In this document: positions 25,442-37,800 of the stretch, piece after piece | Layout: every line of letters begins with the position of its first letter | Numbering within the stretch: position 1 is the first letter of the stretch | Source of the DNA: Opisthocomus hoazin | Lineage: Eukaryota; Chordata; Aves; Opisthocomiformes; Opisthocomidae | Assembly: GCF_030867145.1 (NCBI RefSeq) | Contig: NC_134415.1 | Span: 16,656,417-16,720,416, forward strand | Direction: 5' to 3' | Length of the DNA: 64,000 bases | The notes under the pieces: generated by a model | What the model was told of the DNA's origin: nothing | Databases searched by the model: none | Seen by the model: the letters and a program-made list of their open reading frames with translations, nothing else | Made by a program: the position numbers and the translations under genes

Positions 25442-28400
25442 TCAACCCACTGGGCTTTCTGCTAAGCTTTCAGCGATTCCTGAATTTGTTGTAGTTTCCA
25501 AACTACTGTCAGCAGTTTCTGTTTGCTCAGTCTTCTTGCTCTGCATGGTGCATACTCCCTTACCTCCTGAGCCATCTTCCTTTCCGTGTGTTTCTCTGAG
25601 CCCAGGACGGAAAGTTTCCATGCACCCATAAGCCTGACTTTCTGTGCTGCCTCCATCGCAACTCAGTGACGGCATTTCGGCAGCGCCACCTTTGCGCTCC
25701 TCCACTTGCAAAAGGATCTCAGACACGGGAGAAATGCCCTGCATTTCTAGAACTGGCATGACCACTTCTGTAGTGTCACTATTTGAGGACTTCAATCCAA
25801 GCTGCGGCACAGAAGTTGGAGAAATCCGTGTGCAAAATTTATCTTCCCGACCACCAGAAGTCAACACAGCACAATCAGCAACCTCTGTTTCAGTCACTGT
25901 TTTTTCAATGCCCAGCTTCTTCAGTTTACCAGACTCCCGTCTAATGGATGCAACAGTTTCTAGTTTTGAGACTTCTTCTGTATTCTCATTTGAAAGTCCT
26001 GCTGTAAGGATACTGAAGCATTCATGTTTTACCTTAGTATCTCCCAAACTGAAATCAGTGCTTTGGAACTCGAGCACTGCTTTCTGGGAGGAAGTCTCAT
26101 TGTGTTTCACACCTTCTGATGTCAAAGAAACTTTCTTGTTATTCACACAAACATTTGCAGAGAGACTTTCAGATCGCTCAGTGTTCAACCCTGAGTGAGT
26201 GGTATTCAGATGAAAGTCACTGGCTGCTGAGGTTCTTATAACCTCATGCTTTGTTTCTGGGGAGCGGACAGCTTCTTCTGAATGATGCTCCCTATGGAAA
26301 TCTGCTGATAAAGCAACTACTGACTCTTGGACAGTATCAGAGCAAGCCCTAGAAAAGCCTCCAGTCCCTACTTCTTTCGCATCTCTCTTGATAAAAACAG
26401 TATTTAATGTTGAATCAGATCCAGTGTGTCCTAATGATTTTTTTTCAATTTCAACTACTAATTCTACACTGGATCTGAGTTCAACAATGCTCGCAGAGCG
26501 GGCGTTGACTAACCATGCAACTTCCTGCCTTTGGGTTTGGTTATCTAATACTGCATGGCCCGAAGGTTCAGGTCGAACTTTTTCTTGGGCTTCTAATATA
26601 CTACTTCTAGTTTTACTGTTGGCAAGACATGTGTCTGGCTGTACCTCTGACAGTTCTGAAGCACTGACTTCATTAGAACCAGTTTTTATTTCTACATTTG
26701 GGGTATTTGATAGATCCCACCCACTTTCAGAACAAGAACCGGTCGTGATGGCCTGTTCTTCTCCATTACTAGTTCTGGAAGTGTCCCATTCACCAGGACT
26801 TCTTGTCAATTCTGAAATCTTATTTTGGGTTTCTGAAATTCGAGGAGCTTCGACAAGGACTCCCTGCTGAGATACTTCCAAAGCTACACTTTTCAGTTTT
26901 ACATCTTTTAAGGAGGCATCAATAGAATTCTGTTCTGTCATTACTGCTACTAAAGCTTTTTCTTTCAAAGTGTTTTCAGAATCACAAAGCAAGTCTGGAC
27001 TATCAGTTTCTGACTGAGTTCTACAGTTATCACTTAACTTTTCCTCTACCAAATGGGAATCTCCCAAATTTAGAATTTCATTCTGTGTTTCAGGTGACAA
27101 AGTCTTTGGGTGTAAGCTAAGCTCACTCTTTACCACTTTTACTTCCCAGTCTTTCACCTCCACATCTTTCTCCAAAGTACCAGGAACATTTGTGTTAGTG
27201 ACTGCAGTTTTATTTGCATCTTCCTGTCCAACTTTCTCTTGGACCTCTGTTTTCTGTAGACCACAGAATTCCTGACTGCCTATCTGCTTTCTGCCTCCTG
27301 TGTCCACACGTCTAATTTCTGCAGGCATCTGGATACCAGAAGCAGTTTTTGTTTCTGGCAATTCTGTGACTGATATTTCTGATAGCTGAGTCTGAAGTGG
27401 TTTCTTGTTCATTTCAGCCTGATTCTTTCCAAGAGCCCAACTCCCCGTTACTTGATTATTATACCGTGAGGATTCTTCTTTCAATTTAGTCCGAACATCT
27501 GTTGAAAGAGGAGTCTGAAATTTTTGACCTACGTCTTTCTGAATACCATTTTGAATGTCAGATCTCATCTCAGTATGCAGTATTAAAGTCTCCTGAACAT
27601 CTTTTTTTTCCAGTTCTGAGCTTCTCTCAGCTGAGTGAACTTGGCTAACTTCAGTAGCCACATTCTGAGAATCCTCTTTCAAGGACGACGAGCTATTATT
27701 TGTTCCAGGGTTTGCACATAAATCTGCAGATTTTGTTAGGTTAGAATTTTCTCCATTTGGAAATGCAGAACTTGCAAGCTTGCTGTCAGTTGAACCCTTT
27801 CCACCACTACTGTAGAAAATATCATAGAGATCTTTAGCATTGGCTGTGGCCAAGCAAGAGTTTCGTTTCTCTACCTTTTTTGCCTGTTCACTGAAAGCAG
27901 TTGAAAGTGGTGGAGGGGGTCTCACAGGCATTGCCAGCATTGTCTGTTCAATTTCAGACACACCTGGAGCTACTTCATCTGCAGGGATGGCAGTTGTCTG
28001 CTGGACTTCTGGTGGAGGAGGGGGTGGAGGTGGTATATCAGATATCTGAGAAGACTCACTTTTCTCTGCTGCTTTCAAATCCTCCTCTGCCCCTTTTAAA
28101 ATTACTTCTTCTCCTCCAAAAGCTTTTGAGATGATATCCGGAGGCAGCAGAAGATCTGCATTGGTTTCTTTTACCACAGGCAGTGGTTTGGTGGTAGCTC
28201 CAGAGGATTTTATGGATAAAAAGGTGTTCAAAGGTGCTGGTTTGCTAACTGTTGCGGTAGTAGACTTCCTGAAAATCATGGTTGGGACTGGTAGATTGGG
28301 TAGAATTTTTGCTGATGTTGGTGTGGCAACAACTGGTGTCCATGGGCTAGTGTGTGGAATAACAGTCTTCCCAGACAGCTTGATTTCAATGGGCTTGACA

Positions 28401-28867
28401 TGGGGTTTCCCAGACTGACACTTGTTCTCCTCTTTATTTCCTTCTGTACTCTCCTCCTTTGCAATAGCTCCTCCTGGGGTTTTATCCTCTCTCTCAGTCT
28501 TTTTCCAGCTGAATTTCCCAAAGGAAGTCTGACTTAGTGATTCCTTTTTAGAGTCCTCTTTCTTTTCTTCTTTTTTCTCCTCCTTATCTTCCTTTTTCAG
28601 CTTAAGCTTGATACCCATTTTTCGCCCAGAAGAATCTATTTTGCCTTGAGTTTCACTAGTCCCTTCTCCAAGCTCTGGGATGCTCTGTGCTTCCTCTTTC
28701 TTTATTATTTTTGGTTTCTTCTCATCCTTCTCTTCTTTCTGTTTCTCAACTAGTTTCCGTTTCAGCTCACTCTGCCGCCTGCGCTCTGTTTCCAGAACTA
28801 CAGCCAATCCAGCCTGACGGTCTAGATTTCTCCTCTCTTCATAGAGTGGGTTTTCATCTATGTATTT
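25442..28867 (-). CDS. ZNF318: ZNF318 last coding exon (10)
   Basis: 3,426 bases, residues 1130 to the TGA stop at 25444-25442. It starts [20 protein letters not shown] directly after a CCACAG acceptor. The first 350 or so residues are well conserved, including [29 protein letters not shown] and [20 protein letters not shown]. The remaining ~770 residues are acidic, Ser/Thr-rich and probably disordered, and I recognise little conservation there beyond amino-acid character. Confidence 0.96.
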   Translation of the reverse strand, partial: KYIDENPLYEERRNLDRQAGLAVVLETERRRQSELKRKLVEKQKEEKDEKKPKIIKKEEAQSIPELGEGTSETQGKIDSSGRKMGIKLKLKKEDKEEKKEEKKEDSKKESLSQTSFGKFSWKKTEREDKTPGGAIAKEESTEGNKEENKCQSGKPHVKPIEIKLSGKTVIPHTSPWTPVVATPTSAKILPNLPVPTMIFRKSTTATVSKPAPLNTFLSIKSSGATTKPLPVVKETNADLLLPPDIISKAFGGEEVILKGAEEDLKAAEKSESSQISDIPPPPPPPPEVQQTTAIPADEVAPGVSEIEQTMLAMPVRPPPPLSTAFSEQAKKVEKRNSCLATANAKDLYDIFYSSGGKGSTDSKLASSAFPNGENSNLTKSADLCANPGTNNSSSSLKEDSQNVATEVSQVHSAERSSELEKKDVQETLILHTEMRSDIQNGIQKDVGQKFQTPLSTDVRTKLKEESSRYNNQVTGSWALGKNQAEMNKKPLQTQLSEISVTELPETKTASGIQMPAEIRRVDTGGRKQIGSQEFCGLQKTEVQEKVGQEDANKTAVTNTNVPGTLEKDVEVKDWEVKVVKSELSLHPKTLSPETQNEILNLGDSHLVEEKLSDNCRTQSETDSPDLLCDSENTLKEKALVAVMTEQNSIDASLKDVKLKSVALEVSQQGVLVEAPRISETQNKISELTRSPGEWDTSRTSNGEEQAITTGSCSESGWDLSNTPNVEIKTGSNEVSASELSEVQPDTCLANSKTRSSILEAQEKVRPEPSGHAVLDNQTQRQEVAWLVNARSASIVELRSSVELVVEIEKKSLGHTGSDSTLNTVFIKRDAKEVGTGGFSRACSDTVQESVVALSADFHREHHSEEAVRSPETKHEVIRTSAASDFHLNTTHSGLNTERSESLSANVCVNNKKVSLTSEGVKHNETSSQKAVLEFQSTDFSLGDTKVKHECFSILTAGLSNENTEEVSKLETVASIRRESGKLKKLGIEKTVTETEVADCAVLTSGGREDKFCTRISPTSVPQLGLKSSNSDTTEVVMPVLEMQGISPVSEILLQVEERKGGAAEMPSLSCDGGSTESQAYGCMETFRPGLRETHGKEDGSGGKGVCTMQSKKTEQTETADSSLETTTNSGIAESLAESPVG

Positions 28868-31800
28868 CTGTGGAAATAAATGGCACAATTTTAGCCACTG
28901 TTTCTAGGAAAAATAAATAAATAAATTTAGCTCTGTAACAGTTTTGACTGGTTCAGTAAGTACCATCTCAATGCTAAGCGAGCAGAGAACTTCTTCCTGC
29001 TGAGACGCTACAAACTCCACATTCTGTAGATTAATGTGAATTGAGTGGTGGCTTGCAGCAGTGCTGTCGCTTTACAGAAGAGCTTGAAAATCAACACTGG
29101 GACTAAAACACCATTTCAGCCTCATGTAGATGAAAGATTAGCCTCTATGTACTGGAAAGTCCTGCTTATTTAGTTCAGCAGAACGTAGTGAAGATAACTA
29201 AATACATATACTCCAAGGAGTCAAATGTCATTCTTTAGGAAAGGAAGACAGAACAAATAGAAGCTAACACAAGGAATGACTCACTCCTGGTACACCAGTT
29301 ACCAACCTTATATTTCTCATTGTGGGGATGACTTTTCACATGCTGCTCTGCTGAGATTTGATCTCCAAAAAATTCATGACAGAGCTGGCAATAATATCCA
29401 GTGATGGGAATCAGAAACTCAGAGCCTGAAAAGGCCGAAGAAAATGATCAGAGAAACAAAACTTACTAAATGCCAAGCTCTTAACAAAGCCAGATAAACA
29501 TATCAAAAAACAACAGCAAAACCTCCAGCAACGTTCCTTTTGGAACAGTTAATGCTGCTCTCCTTACACTTACAGTATGGGAAACATCACTAGCAGGAGC
29601 AAACGTGAAGCGAAGCAGCTGGATTACTATGATTCAAAAAATTATTTCAGTGCTCTCCGTCGTATTAAGGCTATCTCCTATTCAAGTAGGTTCACATTTC
29701 CTACAGTCTTAATCTATTTTCCATCTTTGTGGTACAGTCTGCTCAAAATACTAAACACCTGGTTTCTAAAAAGAACACAAGTATTTTCACTGAAGTTGAG
29801 CAGGACTGCATCCTTGTGCCTACAGAACCAGCTGCAGTTCATCATCTAACACACTACAGATTCTCCTTTAGTGGGCACTCCTAGAAGTATGAAACAGATT
29901 AATAAACTGTGATTGATCACTGGCAGGCCTATTTAGACATTACTATTTTAGATCTATTAATTTTCAAATCACTTGCAGCCCTTTCCACATCGCTTTCCCA
30001 GATTCTCTGTATCCACACTCTACCAAGTACTCATTGGTGATTTTTCAGGGACACCTCTACTAAAAATGTATTGACTGGAGGAGTCTGTTGCAAGACTGTG
30101 TGGAGTACTGCACAAGATCCTCCCAGACACAGCAAGCTTTTGTGGTCATGTTCTGAATTCTAATCTGTTAGCAAAAATCACTTCAGAACTACACAGGAGA
30201 AAGAAAAAGTCACCTGATATTCAAAATAAAAAACTAAAAAGAAGAGAAAGAACAAAACTATGTTTTCCTATACTCTTGCTTCATGACCTTTTCCACAAGA
30301 GCAACCAGGAAATTAAATAATTTGTTCTTTACCTAATAATACAGTATCTACATGTGCTCCCGTAACAAGGTGAAGTTTTGAAATTCGTTTCTCTGAGCAA
30401 CTAGAATCTGCTGGAGGGAGACAATACCCAAGATAAAAAAAATTAACGTACCTTTGGCAGGAACAGTTATCTTATCGATGCGTTTTATGGAGTCTTGTTT
30501 GGTCTCACTCTGGGTCTTCGAAGCCCAAGGTCTGTTGTAAGGATCCAGGGTCTATTTGCACAGTGACAGAGGTATACAGGCTCATATATTACACTAGCAA
30601 GGCAAGTACACTTGTCTCTTTCCTTTTTAACATCCTTTCAGAACAGTGAATATTAAAATCAACGTGCAAGTATTTACAGGAACTATGTTTTCCTCTATTA
30701 CCCCTCCCATTTTGCAATTTATAATGAGAAAACAACCTGTGAAAAGGGTAAAATGTAAATGATAGCAGAGAACAGGTAAACAAATGAAACAGAAATATCA
30801 AACACTAGTTCCCGAGTGAACTGAACACAGGGCCCATTTACACTAGTCAGAACACACTGGTAGCTGTACAAACTGCTCAAGTCCAATATCAGGGAAAAAG
30901 AATTTGATAACCAAGTTCTTGGGTTCATTATTACTTCAGGTTCTCTTGTAAAATGTAGTTCTGTGATGTATGTTTTAGTGTTAATATTTACAGCAATATG
31001 AAATGCACTTAGTGAATGAAGCCTGCAACATACCTGTCTGTGTTTCTTATTATGCATGTGTGTGAAAAAGTCAAACATGGTCCCGCAGATCGTATTGCAG
31101 TCTTTGCACCAGTGGTTCCCTGCATCATAATACTCATAAATATTGGCCAACTGGAAAGGATGTTTGGAGGACTGTGAAGAGGATTCTGCTGGCTTCGGGC
31201 TTCTACCTCTGGATTTTTCATTAGTAGTTTTTGATTCCTAAATTGAACAAAAGGAAACACTTCTCTAAGACAAGGTGGGACAGACATAATGCTCTAGAAC
31301 TCAGAACCTGCCTCCAGCAGAAGCCACACACACCAAAAAAAAAAAAAAATGTATCACCTGCTTTTCAGCGCCCAGGCTAATTCCACTGTTTCAGAGAGCT
31401 GGTATTGCCGACTAAGATGCTGTGCAGCCGCAGTGAAGAGCTTCCAATAAGGCTCCCAGATGTAATGGCTGGATGGTTGTAGGTAATCAAGGAACCAAAT
31501 GAACACATTCCCTATGGCATGCACCCTTCCCACTTAATGGGTTTCACATAAAGATCTGAATAGTTCCAATTTACCATACTAGCCAAAGTGCCCGGAAGAC
31601 CTAAAATGGTTCCCTTAGAAGCATTCAAGAGTTACTGTAAAAGCAGTAGCTTGGATAAAAGCAGAATGAAAAAGGAAGTAAGAATTAGTTGACTAAAGTA
31701 TTTTACTCAATCAGCTTTATCAGATTATCTGAGAGTTCCTGAATTCTCCAGAAGACTCGTTGCTTAGCAGTAAACGAAATACGATGTTTTGTTAATTACC

Positions 31801-34800
31801 TAAGTATATAAGGTGAAGCACTTTGTGTTTCAAGCATGTGATATTTGCACTTACATTGATTTGTACAGAAAGACGCCATACAGTGATACACAGACATTTC
31901 AGGACTCTAGCCAAAATTAATACTAAACTAACACCGCAGAGCAGCAAAACATAATCCCGGAAATATATCATGAATGAGCCCTGCTAATCTAGATTATGAT
32001 AGTACTAGATCTATTTTGAGTTTTCAGTTACATTTTCAATGGCTGAAACCCCATTATGTTATCTTTCTAATCTGCATGGCAGTCTGGAAAGAACAGCATG
32101 TTAACTTAGCAGATCCAAACTGGCTGCATGATTTCCAAGTTGTTCACTGCTGGTGTTGAGCAAATTTACTTAAGCAGATTCAAAGTTGTTAAATAACATC
32201 TGCCTTGAAATTGTTTTTGATAAATGGGGATAGATTCTCTCCTATTAACATCACCCCACACAACATACATTGTAAGTCAAACAATGAAGAGACACCCTAT
32301 GCACCCCACAGATATCCACATCCCTATACAATCTAGTTCTTGGTAGCAGAGTAGGAAGTGACCCAGTGAATATCTGCATATATTCTGTCTGCAAGAACAT
32401 AGCGAAGTTGACATTCTCTGAAACAACGAGAAGATCAACTTATGATCTGCAGGAAGTGCATGGAAGGACGTTCACGATCTCTGAGAAGTGTCATTGCTTA
32501 CGTTATTTAGAGACATACACCCACCCAATATAGCCTATAAAAAATCTATCTCAATCAGAACTTTAAAAGTACCTCCCACATAGATACGTGACAGCCAACT
32601 CTTAACCCCAGTTTGTGCTTGAGCCCAGCTCAAATATGCCTTTATAATTTGCTGCTATTTAGAGCCCAGAAGGGATGATCTGTCTGTTTAGTACAAGGCT
32701 AGTTTCACCTCTGCAATGACAACACAACACACAGACACAGGTTCAGCAGCAAGGGACCAAAGTAGCTTGCAATTAAGCAGAAAGGCATACGTTTTTGCCC
32801 TTAGGTTGGCAGTCAACTGATCTCAGTGTCAAAAGGCCTGCACTGTCTTTATTTTCATTTAAAAAAAGTTAACAATCAGAATTACAAGGTGAATCTCAGA
32901 GACTAAAGGCAGTGTCCTATGTGCCTACACATATCTGAAAATATTAAATGTTCCTAGACAGAACTCAGAATTTTCCATGTTAAAATACGGAACTATGAAA
33001 AGCGGATCAAGTCATCATGGGTTTGGACAATACAAACAATAAAAGTTAAAATAATGAAAAATGTATTCACACATGCCATATCTCAAGAAAAGAAAGCACT
33101 ATAACTTAATGCAATGTGGAATATACCAGACATTGTTGCCTACTTCAGTTTTACGATGTGGTAACTGAAGCAAATGATTTGTAAAAGTAAGTGGATGCTC
33201 AACTTCAGTGACATTTCAAGAAACAGCAAAAACAAAACACAAAAGCAAGCCTTAAAATGAAATACATCTAATGAATTCTTTGAACCAGACCAGGATGAAG
33301 CATAAGGAAAAGTGTACAGGATACACAGATTTGAGTCACCTTGTAGGAAAAACCTCTTACCCTACTAACATTTTCCTCTCTGAAAAAAAACCACAGTAAA
33401 GTCTACACAAAAAGCATCTACCATCTCCTATCAACTATTTCTGTTACATATTTGAATAAACATCTGAAAAGCAGGATAATTAATCTCATGAATACATGCA
33501 TAACCTTTCAGATGTTACTATCACATACTACTTCCAAAGTAAAAACTGTCTTCTGGAACGTGATAAGCCTGTTTTGGTATATTCAGCATTCAGTAGTGTA
33601 GACCATGTCAGAGAGACTGTACTGATGCATACTGACATTTGTTAAGAGAGAACACATAGCATGTACATAATAATCATGTTAAGCTGACAATCATATGTAA
33701 GTCTTGCGATTTTTGTTAATGTCATCACCCCGTGAGAAGACTAACATGCTCCAAACTTGCAGAGAGCTCTGCTGCTAAAAACACTCCTCCCTGACAGGCC
33801 ATGTCAGAAACGTTGTAGAGAAAAAAAGTCTGTCCTCCTGGTATGGCATTGAGACCGGACCGCTACAAGCACTCATGATTGTTCAGTCCAACCAAGACGT
33901 CAGCAAAACCAGCTGGGTGCTGAATTGCACAAACCCTGAGGGAAATTATAAACACTGATACATTGAATCTCACCTGCATGAACCATCAAAACGAGCATAT
34001 GAGATGTGATGACATCAACTGATCCTCTAGTAAATGTTTGGGAGCAGCTGTCTCCCCAGTGCCCTCTTCTCTTAGTGGGAAAATCATTAGCACACAAGCC
34101 AGAAGACTTTACCTTGTTGGTGGAAGATGTTTTCTCCAGACCTTTTGCATTTTCTGACTTGGTGTTCTTTTCCAAAGACTCTTTGGTTTCCACAGATGGT
34201 TTTCGGGGTTTTTCAAATATGTTAATCCCAAGGATTTGTGCTACTTTGTCAAGCTCAGACTGCTTCTTGTCAGCTGCATCAGATTCTTTATGCAGCTCTG
34301 AAATCTCCTTCATAATATTCTCTTGTAGTCTGTTCACTTCAACCAGCAAGGGATCTTTGTGTCCATCCTTCTCACGACGTTTCTTCCTCAACATCTCTCC
34401 TGAGCCAATCAAGGAAGTAGAAGAGTTGGAAATACAACAGGAAAATTGTCTTAAGATCTGTACAGCTATTGAGCCACAAGTAAAATACTAATATAAAATA
34501 TTACAGCTAAATCTTGACTAGGAAGTTGTAAAGATCGAACTGATTCTCAGGTACAGCATCACTAAACCTGCACGATCCACCTCTAAGGACTGCCTTAATA
34601 TACACGCTTAAGAGAATCAGTTTAATAATCACTATTTTCCAGTGTGACCAAACAAGCAAAAGTTAATCGTACATTCTAACCTGAAAGTATAATTTTCCAA
34701 AGGTAAGGGAAATTACTTACTTGGACCAAACAAAAGTTTTTAAAATAAAAAAGTTAGCTCTGTCTAGAGAGGACTTTTCCTTCTCCAAAAACAATTCATG

Positions 34801-37800
34801 AAAAATTGAAAGACACAATGACATGTCTTGAGTTACTATTTCTCACTTCTTCTAAAGAAGGACTAAAATGCACAGTGCAATTAATTTATCAAGCTGCTGA
34901 AGAAGATGCAAGAGCAACTGTTTGCTTCAGTGTTACAGCCAAAATTTTGACATAATTAATGTTAATGCAGTAATTAGGTCACTGCTCTCTCAAGAATTCT
35001 GCATTGCCCCAAGTATGAAAATACTAGTTTTAAACTATAGACTATTACTATTTTGGTCTTCACTTCTCCTAGTAGGTACTAGGACTTGTGACACATCCCA
35101 GAGGAAAAAAAAAAACCAGGGGGTGGGGGGGGATGCACTGTACCTTGCTGTTTACGAAGCCTATCCAATTCAGTCTTGAGATAGTAAAGCTTCTTCTGCC
35201 GTGCTTCTCGTTCATTCTTCAGTTTTTCTCTCTCTTCTGTCACCTAAACAGATCGGAAGGGGACTGGATTTTCTTCTCTTCCCAACACAAGGTAATCAGT
35301 CTTGCAAGAATGACAGCAAGATCTCCGTTTGCCAGTCATAGAACACTGCTCACTATTCTCAAAATGTTCTTGAGTATTTTAACACAACAAATAAACTTCT
35401 GCATCTGCAGGTAACTGTATCATGTGCTCATGCTTCAACCCTATATGAAGGCAATTTTTTTTCTTTTGGGCAGTGTATTCCCTACAACTACTTTCTTTGT
35501 TGCACCATTTCCCAAGGCACTTCAGCTCAGCTGACTATCTTCTACAAGGGTGAGCACGATCAATGCTAAATGGCTCTTCAAAACTCATGCAGTATCTCTA
35601 CAGCCAGCATTTTCCATCAGTGACAAAAGATTTCACAGCCCTATGCCTTGAGTACTGCTTTGACTCTGGCCCATTTTCCTATTATTTAGACTTCTGATTC
35701 AATCTGATCATAACTGTATCATCAAATGTATTTTGCAGGCATCACTGTCTGAAATTAAAAATCTGGATGAAGTTTGTTCTTGCTCAATATGATAAACTCT
35801 GGTATGAGGAGCTCACAAATCCGCTTTTCACTGGTTTTCATTGATTCTCACAGAAGGAAATCAGGCAATATACTAAAATGAAACCTGAAAAGTTCTTTCA
35901 ATCTCCTTCCCAGCTTCATTTTTCAAGAGATAAATCCCCATTTTTTTACCTTCACAATGCTTTTAAAACTTACTACTGACTCCTTCCTTGAACGAACAAC
36001 AACTGACCCAACGCTTTGTCTTCCCTAGAGCATCACTACTACTATGGCAATGTAAATGTTGGTGGGATCCCTAGATCCTGCCTGGAGTAAGCTCCAGAGG
36101 AGTTCAACCAACACAGTCAGACCATGTCTTAAATGACACAAGTTTTTCAGGTTTTTTTGTGTGTTGTTTTTTTTTTTTAATCACCATAACACCATTCCGG
36201 GTTTTCTGCCAGCACACGGGTGTGGTGGTGCAACCCCCCCTGACACCTGGCAATCTCAGAACCAGCCAACATTGTATTCTTGCTTGCACTGCAAGACTCG
36301 TTAGCTGGCGTGACTGGCCATTCTTCTTGCCTTTGAATGAGAGCAGTGAATCGGGACGACTTGGCAGTCTCCTTGTCTTTGTACAAGAGCAGTGAGCTGG
36401 GCCGATCAGGCACTCCCTGACCACACCGGCAACTCCTGGTGCCTGGAGTCGCACCTGCCTGGTAAACGTCAGAACTCTGAAGTTTGAAGTTACCTGGGCT
36501 GAACTACAGGGATCCCACACTCTTTGAGACTTGACCTTCACCCACTGAGAAAATAATTTGATTTGAAGTGAGTATTCCACTGAACTCCAGGGGAATTTTT
36601 AACAGGTACCTTTATCTATGCATATTGTCTGTGTGTGTCTGAATTGACTCAACGCATAATATCCTATTACTGTGATTCTAGTAGTGAATTCTTTTTTGAT
36701 CACTCTGTAAATGCTAACTTAACCAGCGATTTATTGCTGCTAAACGTCTGATTTTCCAACACACCCTGAATTGCTACTAGACATATCCTTTAGACATAAG
36801 TCATTTTGATCTGAGGAGAAGTCCGAATCCAGCCTCACTGAGGCTCCTCTCTGAGCAGGCATTTAGAAAGGAAGGAGGTCCATTCCAAACCTTGAGTTTT
36901 TATACTCCAAGCCATTACAGCTGTCCTGGTTTTGGCTAGGATAAACTTAATTTTCCTCCCAGTAGCTGCTGTGTTTTGAATTTAGTTTGAGAAGAATGTT
37001 GGTAACACCGATGGTTTTAGTTGTTGCTACGAAATCAAGGACCTTTTCCAGTCTCCCATATTCAGCTAATGAGCAGGTGTGCAGGAGCTGGGAGAGAGCA
37101 CAGCCAGGCAGCAAGCCCAAGCTGGCAAATGGAAATACTCCATACCATGGATGTAATTTTCAATTTATAAATGAGGGTTGGCCAGGGGGCAGGAATTAGA
37201 TTTTTATCCTCTTTCTTTTTTTTTTTCCATGAGTTCAAACTTTTCTATGAGTTTGAACTTTTTTGAGAGTTCCACAAAATCCGCGAGTTTCACATTCCAT
37301 GATCACTACTCGGGGACTGGCTACAAATCGGTCACGAGACAGCGAGAAAAAATTGTGCTGTGAATAGTTTGGTTTGCATATTCAGTAGTAGTAATAGTAG
37401 CAGTATTTCCTTTGTTGTCTTATTGAATCGCCTTTATCTTAACCCACTTCATCATCCCACTGTGGAGAAGGGGAGGAGTGAGCAAGCGGCCACCTGGTCC
37501 TAGTTGCCAGCTGCCAGATTAAGCCATGATACCAGCAAAAAAATCCAGTGGACTAAGCTCAAGCCAAAGCAATCTGTAGTGCAAATAAAGCCCTAGAAGT
37601 TCTGCCAAGATGCACAGGTGAGCTACCATGGTACGTAACAGCAGGAGAAAACCACACACCTTCAGCCGGGAGAGCTCCTCTGGAAGTGCCAAGTTTCATT
37701 AACAACAAAATTTCAACTGTGTCAGCTGAAGAAATTTTTATTCCTGCAAGCAGTGAATGCACACTTCTCTGCTGATACAGCGCTTTGTGTAAGTACTCCT

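Larger units (their letters stand above)
28868..35143. other. ZNF318 introns 5-9
   Basis: Introns at 34400-35143, 31238-34112, 30552-31033, 29426-30451 and 28868-29306. All have GT-AG ends. They are A/T-rich with no further exon, RNA gene or clear repeat copy. Confidence 0.7.

Noticed and set aside
25644-26198. 184-codon plus-strand frame
   Set aside because: Exact antisense shadow of the ZNF318 last exon.
36104-36580. 158-codon minus-strand frame in ZNF318 intron 4
   Set aside because: No recognisable domain; it overlaps the tandem repeat and competing frames in the same region, so openness is better explained by repeat composition.
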